The position numbers and the translations under genes were made by a program. Source: Adineta ricciae (taxonomy: Eukaryota; Rotifera; Eurotatoria; Adinetida; Adinetidae). From it: a DNA stretch of 64,000 bases. The notes below the pieces were generated by a model, which searched no databases, had not been told where the DNA came from, and saw only the letters and a program-made list of their open reading frames with translations. The first letter of the stretch is position 1, and the number at the start of each line of letters is the position of its first letter. Below are positions 39,808 to 51,855 of this stretch, piece after piece. The stretch is from assembly GCA_905250025.1 (NCBI GenBank), contig CAJNOJ010000023.1, positions 372,001 through 436,000 on the forward strand. The letters run 5' to 3'.

Positions 39808-41169
39808 ATGAAATATTCCCTTTTCTTCGTTCTGATTTTCTATATTGTATGTCCACTTGAGGCAACGATCGGTCCTGGTGGCCGTAGGTCTACTACATAT
39901 ACTCCGGCAACAGTTGACTTCTCCGAATCGTCTTCGGCCGAAGAAAAGCCAACGACATCACTGCGGTCTACTCGCGAAAATCCCTTACCGCCAACGGATA
40001 CAAATGTTCTTCAACGTGATCTAATACAAGAAGATATCAGCCCTCGAACGATTCTCGAGAACCATCTATCTTATTGTGATAGTTGTAGTGACATTCGACA
40101 GTTTTACAATCCAACGCTTATCTACATCACCCCATGGAATAATCACGGTTATGATCTAGCGAAAATCTTTACCAAAAAATTTGATTATGTTTCTCCTGTA
40201 TGGTTTCGTATCAAACGGCAAGGTTATCAAATGTATGTCGTCGAAGGCAAACAGGATATCGACTCATTATGGATTGAAACCCTGAAAACGAAGAATTCGG
40301 ACGTACGTATTGTACCACGTGTTAGTTTTGAACATTGGTCTGCTACCGATCTTCATGCTTTATTCGAATCTGAAGATGAAAAGCAACATTTAGCTTCAAC
40401 ATTAAAGGACCTATTAGTTGACAATACGCATTTATTTGATGGTTTTGTTCTTGAGATACTTTCACAGTTCCACGGAGCATCAAAAGCTACAACTCATCAT
40501 CTCCTCTCCGACATTGCGGAGCATATTCATGCGATAGAAAAGACTGCATATCGAAAAGAAGTTATTTTAGCTGTCCCACCTTTAGAAGAATATTTCGATC
40601 GAAATGATTTCAATGTTTTATCCAAGCATCTGGATGGATTTCATGTCATGACATATGACTTTCCAACAAAAGAGCCTGGACCTGTATCTCCTTTTCGTAA
40701 GTTCATCATTATCTTCGTTTGCTCGAAGTTTTTCTTGTTTTCAATAGCATGGATCAAAGAAGTGATGCGCAAATTTCCTAAAACTAGAAGTGATTCATCC
40801 GTCAAATTATTTCTCGGCATAAACTTCTATGGCTACCGCTTTGATTATATCATCCCACCGCCTCCGAAAGATAGACCTCAGTATCACATGAAACATATCA
40901 TCGGTCGCGATTACATCGATTTTCTTAAACAGTACTATCCCACAGCTAAAATTCATTTCGATGCTCGTGCACACGAACATGTCACGGTGGTCTATACTCG
41001 TTCCGAAGTTAATGTCAATCGTCAAGCTCATTATCTACCACAAATAGTAATCTTCTACCCGAGTTTGAAATCGATCCATGATCGCTTGCAATTAGCCATG
41101 GAACTTAACATTGGAGTCGCTATTTGGGATGGTGGACAAGGTTTTGATTACTTCTTTGACTTATTCTAG
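39808..41169 (+). CDS. CHID1: Chitinase domain-containing protein 1 (GH18 family)
   Basis: Secreted or lysosomal GH18-fold protein; the human orthologue binds saccharides and is not an established chitinase. Two exons, 39808-40696 and 40748-41169, give 436 aa. A signal peptide covers residues 1-20, then a Ser/Thr/Pro-rich stretch. The TIM-barrel core starts at LIYITPWNNHGYDLAKIF and includes SPVWFRIKR, RIVPRVSFE.W, the barrel strand DGFVLEILSQ in place of the chitinase DxxDxDxE motif, LDGFHVMTYDF, KLFLGINFYGY, VIFYPSLKS, and the family-typical ending GVAIWDGGQGFDYFFDL. The single intron is 51 nt with no stop, so the open frame reads through it; removing it restores SPFPWIKEV. It starts 500 bp after the IP3 receptor stop. 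Confidence 0.95.
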   Translation: MKYSLFFVLIFYIVCPLEATIGPGGRRSTTYTPATVDFSESSSAEEKPTTSLRSTRENPLPPTDTNVLQRDLIQEDISPRTILENHLSYCDSCSDIRQFYNPTLIYITPWNNHGYDLAKIFTKKFDYVSPVWFRIKRQGYQMYVVEGKQDIDSLWIETLKTKNSDVRIVPRVSFEHWSATDLHALFESEDEKQHLASTLKDLLVDNTHLFDGFVLEILSQFHGASKATTHHLLSDIAEHIHAIEKTAYRKEVILAVPPLEEYFDRNDFNVLSKHLDGFHVMTYDFPTKEPGPVSPFRKFIIIFVCSKFFLFSIAWIKEVMRKFPKTRSDSSVKLFLGINFYGYRFDYIIPPPPKDRPQYHMKHIIGRDYIDFLKQYYPTAKIHFDARAHEHVTVVYTRSEVNVNRQAHYLPQIVIFYPSLKSIHDRLQLAMELNIGVAIWDGGQGFDYFFDLF

Positions 41170-41902
41170 TTTTCGTTTACATGACATATTCATTCGCCAT
41201 TTTACATATCATTAACAGATAATAAAAGAACTTCCGCACCGAACATGAAACCTTTTTCTTCTGACACTCCAGGCATCAAGCACTCATTTTCAATTGATCA
41301 ATAGAATTATTATTTCATACGCAGTGACTTCATAACTGAAATATTGCTAATGCTATAAAACATAACATTTTGACAACTATAAACTTGCAAAATATTGACT
41401 AAATGTTTATGTATCAACTGGTATTTAAGTTGACTCATCGAGTAAATATTCGCATTTTGTTGCGGTTCACACGACGCAATAATTAATTTTGTGGAACACT
41501 GGAAGGCTTATCGTAAGTCAGTTTTAATAAGAGATTATCCAGGGGATGTACTCAGGATTCAGAAAACATGACAAGTCAACATAGTAATGATAGAACATAA
41601 AAGGAATATTTCTTGCGATTCGATATCCTAAGGATGAGTTTTATTGATGCAGAATTTTTATTTTTCGTTCAATACATCCAACAAAGAGCGATACACACTT
41701 CACACAAATACAATATATACGATACGTCAATTACGGCTGCATTTGATCATGTCAACTTGTATAACTATCAATGGTACTCGATTAGATGTGAAATCTGACG
41801 GAGCAGACAGTATTTATATAGAAGATGTTTCGCCATTTTTGAAAAAATATCTGCGACATATCCTTCTATATATATACAGAAAAGGCCAAGTAAAATACGT
41901 AA
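41170..41902. other. Intergenic region between convergent CHID1 and neuropeptide genes
   Basis: AT-rich 3' UTR-like sequence. A plus-strand open frame reaching 42048 overlaps the neuropeptide gene in antisense and is rejected. No gene seen. Confidence 0.5.
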
Positions 41903-42370
41903 TCATCGACGATGACGGCCGAAGCGAGTCGATGGGATGTAATGCTTCAACTTCGGCTTCCAGCCAAGGTCAACCGCTTTTTGTAAAATATCGATCAATG
42001 CCTGCCGAGTTTGAGCAGAGATGTAATGAACCGGTCGTTGTGTACTGAACAATGATCTGTCGTGAAATTTCCTCTCTTCATATGAATCAAATTCATTATT
42101 ATCATTGTTATCATCACTGTTGTAGTCTTCGTATAGTATATCTGCAAGCCTGAATTTACTATTTTTGTTGACTAAAAACACAAAACGAAAAGATTAGAAA
42201 GTTAAAAAGAATTATCGGTATTTTATCTTACTGTTTTCATCTTCCTCCGTCGGAACTGGTTTAGTACTGTCTTCCTCGACTATTTCGTCATAGTAAACTG
42301 TTCTGCAGTAGCTCAACGCAATGAACAGGGAAAAATAGATGTAAATTTGAAATGTGGTATGGTGATGCAT
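41903..42370 (-). CDS. Putative RFamide-type neuropeptide precursor
   Basis: Small secreted precursor of 135 aa from two exons, 42370-42232 and 42171-41903, joined in phase 1. The N-terminus is a hydrophobic signal peptide (FQIYIYFSLFIALSYC). The middle is very acidic (EEDSTKP, then DYNSDDNNDNNEF), as in many propeptides. The C-terminus ends KHYIPSTRF-G-RHRR and stop. The Gly is the usual amide donor and RHRR a basic cleavage site, so the mature peptide would end in Thr-Arg-Phe-amide. The helical stretch before it (QALIDILQKAVDLGW) recalls NPY/NPF-like peptides, but the RPRF/RQRY ending is absent, so subfamily is open. It would act on a GPCR outside the cell; receptor unknown. Confidence 0.65.
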
Positions 42371-44923
42371 ATTGTACGATAGATGTGAAATCTGCAACCA
42401 CAAATGCTTTTATATAAAGTTGCTATGAAAATATTTGTAGCGTTCCCTATGAGAAAAAAACCTATCTCATAGTGGATTTCTCCCATGACAAAAAAAAAAT
42501 AGAAAAAAAAACCTAGTACGATAAGGAACGTTAAATAAGTGCAGAACGAAAGTCACTAATCATACCTGTGAAGATGAAACATGAGAATGATGTAAATACT
42601 CATTGATGCAATATCCACCACGCGAATTTATTCATGTTCGGCGAAAGTGAAGTGGAACTCTCAAGATCTCATCAGTCATTTTCGATGTGCCGATATTGCA
42701 AAAATTGCAATTGACTCATGTGAAATGCATAAAAACAAGCAACTATTCATTTTTACGACCTAAGTGTATGTGTAAAAGTAATAGACGAGAGTTTTCGAGA
42801 AAAAATCAATTGATATTATCTGTCAAGATAAAATTATTTATTACTCCCAACAAATTTTATTGACTAGCAACTCAAAATGCTACGCGTGCATTGAAACACT
42901 GAGACAGATCTTCGATACTTACATAATTTACGATCTCATCTATTTTGTCGGAAGATAACGACACTGACGAAATAGGAAAGAAGAAAACAAAGAGAAATCT
43001 TTTTCATATCAAGCGATTCGCATTGATCTATTCTGTTAATATTGTTGAATTAAAAGAATGTTGTTATCGTAATGATATAGCTTGTTTTCCTCACTATTTA
43101 ATCAGACAAAAGTCCTGACTTAAATCAGAAAATATCTCATTAGCTGTGATGAAATCTCAAATACGATACACTCTAACTGAGCTAATTGACGTCAAATATC
43201 GATTTATGTTTTGTAAAAGAACTCCGTATTTATTGAACTTGCTTTGCATTCTATTTAAACTACGTGTTTAGTAGGGGAAAAAAGTCGTGAGTAATAACGC
43301 ATCGAAGGACGAATCGAACAAGCTATGCTTGTAACATATCTATATCATGTTTTCTTCTGGTAATATTCCATCGTAATTACGTTTACGGATAAGAAACTTT
43401 GTCGAAGAGGGATCGTCTATGTTGCTTGAAATAAATAAGAATTCGTTACGTACTGTTTGCTTTGTGTGGGCAGAGAAAAACTTTGATTGTATTTTGAATA
43501 TTAATGTGACAACGTATACGAAGAACCAAAAGAAATAACGTGACAAAAGTCAATAACTAGAAGGAAATATGGTCATATATGATGTGCTGATGAAATCGAG
43601 CGTCAATCTCAGTGAGTTGTAAAAGAAAAACAAAGTCCAGAGAATAAATTCTTCCTATTTTTTTATGAGCTCAATAAATACAGTTAGAAGTAGTTTTGAG
43701 AATATGTCGACTACATTTTTTTGTGAATTAATCATACTCCCTCCCCACGCAAACACATCTTGGATGGGTATAACCACATTATATGAAAAAGATCTTGTGA
43801 GATTCCCAAGATGATTTTGAGTTATTTTTTACCTCTGTCTAGTGCAACTGTCTAAGCGTATTGAAATGATTAACTTGATTGCATGCAACGAATTGACTGA
43901 TGTCAGAAATTATTCTTTTATACGCGAAGATTAATATCCAACGTGTCACATGCGTCAAAAGATATGCGCTTATCGGCGAAATCCTGAGATTTCGAAAGTT
44001 TTGTCATACTGTACACAATCAAGGAGAAGATTATTTGTCAGTTGACGTAAATTTTAAAACGAACAGTCAATAAAATCTCAACAGTGAAATGTTCTTCATC
44101 ATCATGATGATTGCATTCGAAAGAATAAGTGTAGCATGGAGCGAGATCGGAAACAACTGCTTGTAAATTTGTGCTACACGCATATCTTGTGCAACTATGC
44201 CACTTGTCAAAGCGTGCTCAGTGACATGAGTCTAATTTGGTTGTTATATTAATTCAGATTTGATGTAAATATTCTATTTTAGTGTGCGTAGTCTCATCAG
44301 TTATCATTGCCCGATTGCGACACAAGACTTCATGATAAGCTTTCTGATATTTCTCCCTCACCACCCACATTTTCATTGCTGATAAGACAAATAGCTAGGA
44401 ATTAGCTATGTTTTGTTCTATACTAATGCACCTGAAGATGGATGCTGGAATAAAGATTGCTAGTGCTGTAGTCAGTTGATTTGAAGTTGAAATTTTAGCT
44501 CAATGCTTCCTTTGGTACATGTCGATGAGTTCAAATCTTCCCGACGGAACACTGTTCGAATCAGACAACGATGAAGAGAACCTTTCTAGTCTCGTTCGTA
44601 TGAACCAATTTTGATTATAACCCATATCGAAAGCCGACTGAGTTGTCTGATATTTGAATGTGTTTTCTTTTTTTACTGTCCATAATTCAAGTCGATACTG
44701 TGCTTCTCATTTGAAGAAATTCAAAAATATAGTTTGATCCACAGAGACCATTCGGATATGAATTGTTAAAATCATTGAAGCACAAATAAATAACTCAGCG
44801 TAAATAAATAAATAAATAAGAACTAAAACAATCGATCTCCTCTCGTTTTATTTGAATTTCTTCTTCTAAGTTGCATTACCAAGCAAGGTTTTACAACGAA
44901 AACAAGGTAAAATTTTTCTTGAT
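42371..44923. other. Gene-poor interval between the neuropeptide and RPL37 genes
   Basis: About 2.5 kb of AT-rich sequence, likely including the neuropeptide promoter and the RPL37 3' region. A minus-strand frame at 43340-43546 lacks an ATG and is rejected. A short AATA repeat lies at about 44803-44819. No gene seen. Confidence 0.5.
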
Positions 44924-45244
44924 CTATTTGGTGGTAGCTGGTGCGGTTGTCGCTGCACCGGCGGCTACTTGTCGATGGGATTTGCGAGATTTAGCTAATG
45001 TACCTTCACGGAAACCATTGCGAAATCGACGAAAGACTACCTTCAAATGTCTCATTCGACCAGTGCCAGTTGTTTTTCGACGACGAGCTTTTTCACTCCA
45101 TTGATATTTACGTGTTTTAGCTGATGGAAAGCCGCAAGCAGCGCAGCGTTGTCGTTGTAAATGGTATGATGAACGACCACATCGACGACATAATGTGTGG
45201 GTCTTGCAGTTACGCTTGCCGAATGATTGTGTACCCTTCGTCAT
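44924..45244 (-). CDS. RPL37: Large ribosomal subunit protein eL37
   Basis: Cytosolic 60S ribosomal protein of 106 aa in one exon. It begins [19 protein letters not shown] as in all eukaryotes. The zinc ribbon uses CRRCG and CAACG pairs. It continues [21 protein letters not shown] and [12 protein letters not shown]. The C-terminus is a lineage-specific Ala/Thr tail. Most animals have introns in this gene; here the coding part is uninterrupted. The next gene upstream ends about 350 bp away. Confidence 0.97.
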   Translation of the reverse strand: MTKGTQSFGKRNCKTHTLCRRCGRSSYHLQRQRCAACGFPSAKTRKYQWSEKARRRKTTGTGRMRHLKVVFRRFRNGFREGTLAKSRKSHRQVAAGAATTAPATTK

Positions 45245-45594
45245 TGTTTCGACGAAGAAATTCTATGATCTGAAAAATGAATCGGATGGGCTTAGAAAAC
45301 CAATGGAAAAGTTGAACAGATGAATTTTCACTATTGTAAAAAACAACGATTCGACTCCATTCCATCCATATTTGATTGTATCGTTTGGACATACAATGAT
45401 TGGATATGATCATGTTTCCACTGATTATAAATTAAAGTGTGAGAAATAAATAGAAATTAGTTGAAAGCATTGGATTCCTTCGTGAAATAAATAACAATTT
45501 TCGTTTCTAATTAATGAAAAGCAAAAATGCGTTTTTGAACGATAGCGACATCTTTTATTGCAAAAATTAATACTTCTCGAATATCGCGAACCGA
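45245..45594. other. RPL37 upstream region
   Basis: 350 bp, T-rich on the RPL37 sense strand around 45245-45300, compatible with a pyrimidine-rich ribosomal-protein promoter. No gene seen. Confidence 0.45.
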
Positions 45595-47908
45595 CTAGAG
45601 TTTTGTTTCGTTGGTTTGATCGATAAGATTTAGATTATTGTTCATATGACGAATTGAAGGATGAACGTGAATGCAGTCATTGTAAACATTCAAGATTGTA
45701 TCGATTATTTCTGTGGGTACTATTTGCTCAGTTCCATGTGTAGCAGCATTTTGCTCAGTCCTACAAGATGATTGTAGATAATCATTGTTCAAAATGCAAT
45801 CACTTACAATACTATTTGAGGTGTAAGCGAATCTAACTCATGTAAATTAGTTGTTCGAAACTGTCTGTTTTTGTGTGTATTGGTTAGAAGTGATAATTGT
45901 TCGGTATTTCGGTGATCTAATCGCCAACTGATGGTTGTATCATCTATATAATCGTGATGAACTCCACCCTTTTGGTAGACTCGTTTTGTTGGTAATAATT
46001 GTTGTACACGACTCTCAATAGTCGCTAGATAAGCAAGAATATTTCGATCGTAGATCGTTTTTGACGAAGAGAAGATGAAATTCCGATCGCAATTCAGTTC
46101 AATGAAGAAGTCGTATATCAATTCATATGCGGCATCTAACAGACTTCGAAGATTTTCTTTCGCTATGTCGAATGACTGAACATTCAAATGTGCTTGATTG
46201 ACGGAATACTACAAAGTTGTACATTGCAAACGACTTGAGAAAGCAAATGTCGAACTACGAACTTCAAGTTTTGCAAAGATATCCTTCATAGCGAATGAAT
46301 CGATGTTATCTGAAGAGAATAAATTGGAAATATAATTTCGTTTCTTATCGAGTTCGTCATGCAGATGATCAAGCTATGCAAAGATGGAAATGAAGTCAGA
46401 TTTGCTAAAAGCTCGAAATACTTCATTGATTAATTCAACAACATATTCAAAAAGTGTAAATGATCGTTCTTGTTCATTGAGAAAATTTTCAACGGTCCGA
46501 TTGAGAATTTTTTCTTTGTGAAAATCCTGATTGAAACCATATCGAAATAGCCGATGGAACTCATCAGCTGTATAAGCACTTTGCGCTCCTTTCGAGCCTA
46601 CGATTAAATCGTTTGTCAACGAAATAAGAATACCTTTACCAATACTTACGTTTGCCTGCAAACAATTCATTCAATCGAACATATTCTTGTCGCATGTTCG
46701 ACTTTTTCAAAATGAAACTTTTCGACGCATGATTTCTTTCCAATAAACGATCAAGTTCACGAATATCATCTAATAATTTCTTCTCATCACGATCATGCTG
46801 GTCACGCATAGCTCGCATGCGTGCAACTAAATTCCGTCTGTAAGAAATCACTTGTCAATACGATTTCTTTTTTTTGCAAAAAGAAAAGCTTCATCATACC
46901 GATTAGCGAAACTTTCCGAACACTCAGATGTTAATCTTCGAGATTCATCCGTTGCATTTTGCATGACAATACTAAGTCGATTATATTCATCAGTCATTTT
47001 GCGACGTTTATCTAACATACGTTTAATCTCTGTGCGTAACTGGACATTATCTGCACAAATCTTGCTTAATTTAAGATTCATCTACAGAAAATGAAATTTA
47101 TCAGAGTTTTTTTCTTGATTTTCAATGCCAATCGATCGCAATTACAAACACGATGTAATTGATTTTCTTTTTGAACAGACAGATATTGCTGATCATTATT
47201 CGATTGATGATTACAATTTTGTTTCTTTTGTTCGAGATCTTTTTCCATTAATTTTATCTAAGATAGACAACCAATTTCGGGATCGAGTGACCTCATCTTT
47301 CTCAAACTTACTTTATTACATAGAACAGCAATGTTTTCTTTCAGTTTAATATTTTTCGCTTCGACTTGTTGTGTTCTATTCGATAATGTGTTATACTTCT
47401 GTAATGATTGACCATGATCGTCGGGAATCTGACGTAGAATCAATTCTTTATGGGACCGTTTTTCTATTTCAAGTAGTTTTCTGCAATTAATTATGATTAT
47501 CTTTCGAAACTGCAAACGAAATATTCGTTATTTACTCCTCCAGAAGAATCGAATTTCGTGTGTGATGTAAGAAACGTTTTATACGCATTTCTAAACGACG
47601 GTGAAGACTTTTCAGTTTTGTTTCTTCGTTAATTAAGGCAGCTGTTTGATTTGAACGTTCTATTAGTTTCATTCGATCGACATCCTAAATGACAAATTCT
47701 ATACGTATTTGTGTTTCATGATGAAAGTCGATTGAAAAATAGAGTAACTGATTTGATCGTACTTCTGATCTTCGGCAAGTGTAGCATTCGTTTGTTGAAT
47801 TATTTGCATTTATCGGAATGAATTCTAATTGAAATGAAAAGTAGACGAATGACGAAATGAGTTACGCATTTTACCTTCGACATTGGTCGATTCTTTGATA
47901 ACTTCCAT
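45595..47908 (-). CDS. Outer dynein arm docking complex-type coiled-coil protein (ODAD1/CCDC63/CCDC114 family)
   Basis: Likely axonemal protein that tethers outer dynein arms to doublet microtubules. About ten exons, start ATG at 47908 (MEVIKESTNVEEF). Nearly all of it is charged coiled coil. The family pattern is visible in NVQLRTEIKRMLDKRRKMTDEY, then SESFANR-RRNLVARMRAM and LLDDIRELDRLLERNHASKSFI, which match the ODAD1/CCDC63 blocks around LREEI...L and ELERxxxHxxxLKxF. Short introns were inferred where stops interrupt the frame: a 51-nt one after LINE and a 54-nt one at about 46190-46245 (KLE to YSVNQ). The family call rests on motif memory; which paralogue is unclear. Confidence 0.65.
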
Positions 47909-48048
47909 AGATAGACGAAAAAAGAAATGTGCAACTTTTTATTTCATTTCCCGCTTTAGATTAAATAGAATATTCTTTATTATATAAACGAATATTAAAG
48001 TACAATAAGAAAGGAAAAGAAATAAGAAATCTTCAAATTGATCGATGA

Positions 48049-50516
48049 TTATTTTCTTGCCAAAGATTGAGTGCTATGCTGTTGTGGTGTTTGTTCCATA
48101 TCATCTTCTAAATATAAAGAGAGTCTTTTCAATATATTTATGAAAGTGACATACTTTTCGATTTTTTCGTCTTTTGCTTTTGCCGTTTCACTTTTGACTT
48201 TTTCTCTTCGTTGATATCGTTGGTTGATGATTTGGTGCTTTTATGTTTAGTTGCAGTTTTTTCATTTTCGCTTTCTGACTGTACGGTGGATTCTTTAGCA
48301 TTCTTGATTTTCTTTCTAGTTGATTGATGTTCATTTTCATTTGATTTTTCTGGTTGATCTTTAACTTGTTTCGACTTGCTTTGTTTTCGAGCTCTTCGTC
48401 TCTTGTTAACTTGAATGTTATTATTGTTATCGTCATCTTCGTCGGAATCATCACGATGACGAGGATCACTTTTGGATTTTTTACGTCGTTTTGTTTTTCT
48501 TTTAGTATCCCCGTCGCGAGTAGAACTGGAGCGTCGCTGTTCGTTTTCATCGTCGGATGATTTTGCTGGACGATCATTTGACTTTGATTGTTTACGTTTT
48601 CTCGTCTTTCGTTTGTTCTCAGTTGATTTATCTCGACTCGGTTTTGCTGTTGTTGCTGCCGATACTACTGCAGCTGTTGCTTCACGTTCAGCGAGAACTT
48701 TCGTAGCACTTCGAGTCTTTCTAGCACTAACAATCACCGATTTGGTTTTCGTTTTAGTCGTGGCACGTGTTCGACTTTTCACTGGTACTGTTTCTTGAAC
48801 AGTAGAAGATTGTCTAAAGAATCACTGCCAATTTATTCGGTCATTTCGCAGAAAATATTTACGGTTGGTTTTCAGAAGATCCGTTAGCAATCTGCGTATC
48901 ATTAGTTGGATCTGAAGACATGAAATTTCCGTTGATGTTTTCTTTGACTAATAGAAAAGCATACGTGATATGGGTTCTGCTGTAGATTTAAATTGTTTAG
49001 TGGCATTGATAATCATGACATCATCATCAGGTATCGTCGGTCGAATATATTCACGTTGAATATGATCGAATTGTTGTTCTGTTTTGACAACATCGAGTAA
49101 GAATGTTTGACCAACACGACGAGTATCTTCTATATATTGTTTAACATCTAAGAAAAAGCAAAATTGTCAATAAATTACCATTGCGTGTATTCGTTCTCAA
49201 TTCATACGCGTTCGATTTTGATCAATAGGTAAGAGTAATGTCTTGATTGTTCCTCTATGATGTTCACTCTCAGAATAGTTTGATGATGGTGATAATGATC
49301 GTTCATGTACATTATCATCGGACGATTGAGTCGCTTCTTGTAGCATGGTTGGCGAAAAACATAAACGTGTAGGGATATTCGGTTGAGAATCAATTAATAA
49401 TGTTTCAGGCTGATTGACATAGAGATGCGAACAAAAATTTTGATTTCCAGCTCGATACGTTCCATTTGGTTCATCGTCATCATGTTGCATTTCGCCTTCG
49501 AACATGGTTTCTTCGGGTTTTACAACGAATGTCGTGTCAACAATTTGTAATGGTTGACGAGTAGTACTAAGTGGAATGATGTGCATACTGACTCGTTCTT
49601 CTTTTCGTGGTACCGAATATCCTTGTTCCAAAGGAACATTCGCTTTAGTTGATGGGACTAATGTAAGACGCTTTGATTGTATTCGTGATTCTAAAAGAAA
49701 GTGAAAATCTCGAAGAGCGACTTCGAAAACATCGATTCAGGTTGTACTTCGAATCATTTGAGTCAATAATGGTGTCAGCGTTTTACCATTCTTGAATGAA
49801 ATCCAAGTGAAGGATATAGTAGTTTGGGAAAACAATAAGCTTACCACTAAAAGTTCATTTGTTTCTTCATCGATGGTATCAATGTTCGATCCTGGACTTT
49901 TTTGCACTACTCGTGGATAATTATTATTTCGAGAACGTAGATCACCTGGATGAAGTAAATTCCTATTGATTGAAAAACAAAACAACTAGTTTTGAGAAAT
50001 GAACATCTATGGATCAGACTGATTCATAACTGCATGAATCTCTTTCCAGTGCTCGGCTTCTTCACCAATAATTTGTTGGATGATATCACAATGTTCTTTG
50101 ACGATCGCTCGTACATGATCCATTCTCTAAATCAAAGACGTATTTTTCATTCGGAAGAGTTCAAACAAATATTTATCTTACGCGATCGAAATAGATTCGA
50201 AGTGACTGAGAAGCTAATTCAATCATATTGTCAAGTAGAAGTAATTTATCGTGACATTTCGATAATCGCTGATTAATTTCGTTGATATTCTCATCAATTT
50301 CAATATTGCGAGAGAATATACCTCGCATTTGCTTTTCATATTGTGCTAAAGCAAACGTCGCACATTCTGATTTGGCAAGTCTAAATATTTGAACTTACCA
50401 TTGATGCTTGTTTCAATAAGTTTACGAGCAATTCGACATTGATTACGTGTAGATTCAAATCTCGAACGATTCCACGTTAATGGAATATCAAATACTGTCC
50501 GATTCAGAACAGTCAT
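48049..50516 (-). CDS. Unrecognised coiled-coil protein with a highly basic nuclear-type tail
   Basis: I do not recognise this gene. It starts MTVLNRTVFDIPLTWNRSRF at 50516. An N-terminal helical part follows (ALAQYEKQMRGIFSRNIEID, then IYFDRRMDHVRAIVKEHCDI). The middle is polar and low in structure, with acidic and Ser-rich patches (SSDDNVHERSLSPSS). The last 220 residues are packed with Lys, Arg, Ser and Glu (KRKTRKRKQSKS and similar), typical of chromatin or nucleolar proteins. The final short exon ends QQHSTQSLARK and stop. One intron near 50370-50400 would be only 32 nt if the obvious gtaagt is used; a 59-nt alternative exists. Nuclear location is inferred from composition only. Confidence 0.55.
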
Positions 50517-51855
50517 TTAGTATTTTCAAAAAAAAAACGAAAGAATCATACATAGATGGTACATATTTGAAAAGGAGGGAGTTATTTGTCACAAGCCAAG
50601 CAAATCATAATAACATTTCGGAATGATGTCACTAGAGAGCGCGAAATAACTGGACTTTATCCGATGATCTCGAATCTGTACGGTTCCATTTAATGTGCAA
50701 AAGTATGTGCATCAGAAGTAACAAAATTTCTATTGGTTCTATTACTCGTCTTTTTTGCAGTTGACTCACATGATCAAAGGTTTTTGGATAATAATCGTTT
50801 CCAAAAGTGGCTATCAACAAAAGAACTGGTCATCCATGTCTTATGACTTCGGAAATGACATAATCACTTTAAGAGATCGATGGTTTCGAATTGTTAGCCG
50901 AAACAACCTTTTTGTAGCATATTTCCATTCCACATTGATAATCTTGAAGGTAGATATAAACTTGATCTAATTTATGCAGAAGTATCATTCAATCTTCTAT
51001 TCTCACGTAGTTGTTGATAACATATGACAAAATAATGGATAGTACAATAACTTCACGAGTGATACTAGCTAGATATTGTCCGTCATATCTGGTTTTTAGA
51101 GACACCGTCGCATTTTCATCGCAATAGAAAACCGACAATAAACTTATGCAGAAAATAATTCGATGGAATGATCAATTGAGAGAAAGAACTATCATTTTAC
51201 TCTATACAAAACGCTCTCACTCGCGCTCCAAAATAACTTATAAATAAATCAAGAACGGCTCGATGAATTAATCTCTTATTACTTTACTCGATAAATGATT
51301 TTCGATGACAGATGCCACGAGTGTGAACAAGTCTCTGGCAAGAAATAATTATTAACAAGAAATCGTTCTTTGATTAGATTTCATTATGATCATTGATTTG
51401 ATATTTTTTATTATTATTATAAAAAAATGTCTTTTATCTAATAGAAATCAATATGTAACGCTTGTTTATATATATCAATAATAAAAACAATAAACATAAT
51501 AGAACGGGCCCAAGACTTATTTGTTGTATTGAAAAAAAGTTAATTAGAGCCTTGAACTCCTTGTTGATTTCTTCTGAAAATTATGTCAAATTATAAACTA
51601 TTTTCTCTTTGCCAAGGTAAACATCAGAAGAACATATTAATAAATTATTATTCGATATTTGAGATAATCAAGTATACTTAGTTAGCTTTCAATTTCGTAT
51701 AACTGTTTTTATTCACTGATAAGACTAATGATTATTGAAAACTATGATATAAAAAGAAATATATCAGTGTCAATAGACATAAAGAAAAAGCAAAATCTCA
51801 GCTGCTTATTACTGACTAATAGTAATAAGAAGCAACGAAAATGTCATCTGTTCAA
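50517..51855. other. Intergenic region upstream of the coiled-coil gene
   Basis: About 1.3 kb, very AT-rich, especially 51370-51850. The plus-strand frame at 50755-50970 shows no recognisable protein. No gene seen. Confidence 0.5.

Noticed and set aside
41749..42048. Plus-strand 100-codon open frame starting MSTCITINGTRLDV
   Set aside because: It is antisense to the neuropeptide exon, whose signal peptide, phase-matched intron and amidation site are stronger evidence.
43340..43546. Minus-strand frame with a hydrophobic start and a dibasic RKR site, resembling a second neuropeptide
   Set aside because: It has no ATG (starts at TTG with a stop just upstream) and I found no upstream signal-peptide exon that joins in frame.
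48138..48577. A second frame inside the basic tail rich in Met, Lys and Ile
   Set aside because: It is a shifted reading of the Lys/Arg-rich exon; the other frame joins to both flanking exons.
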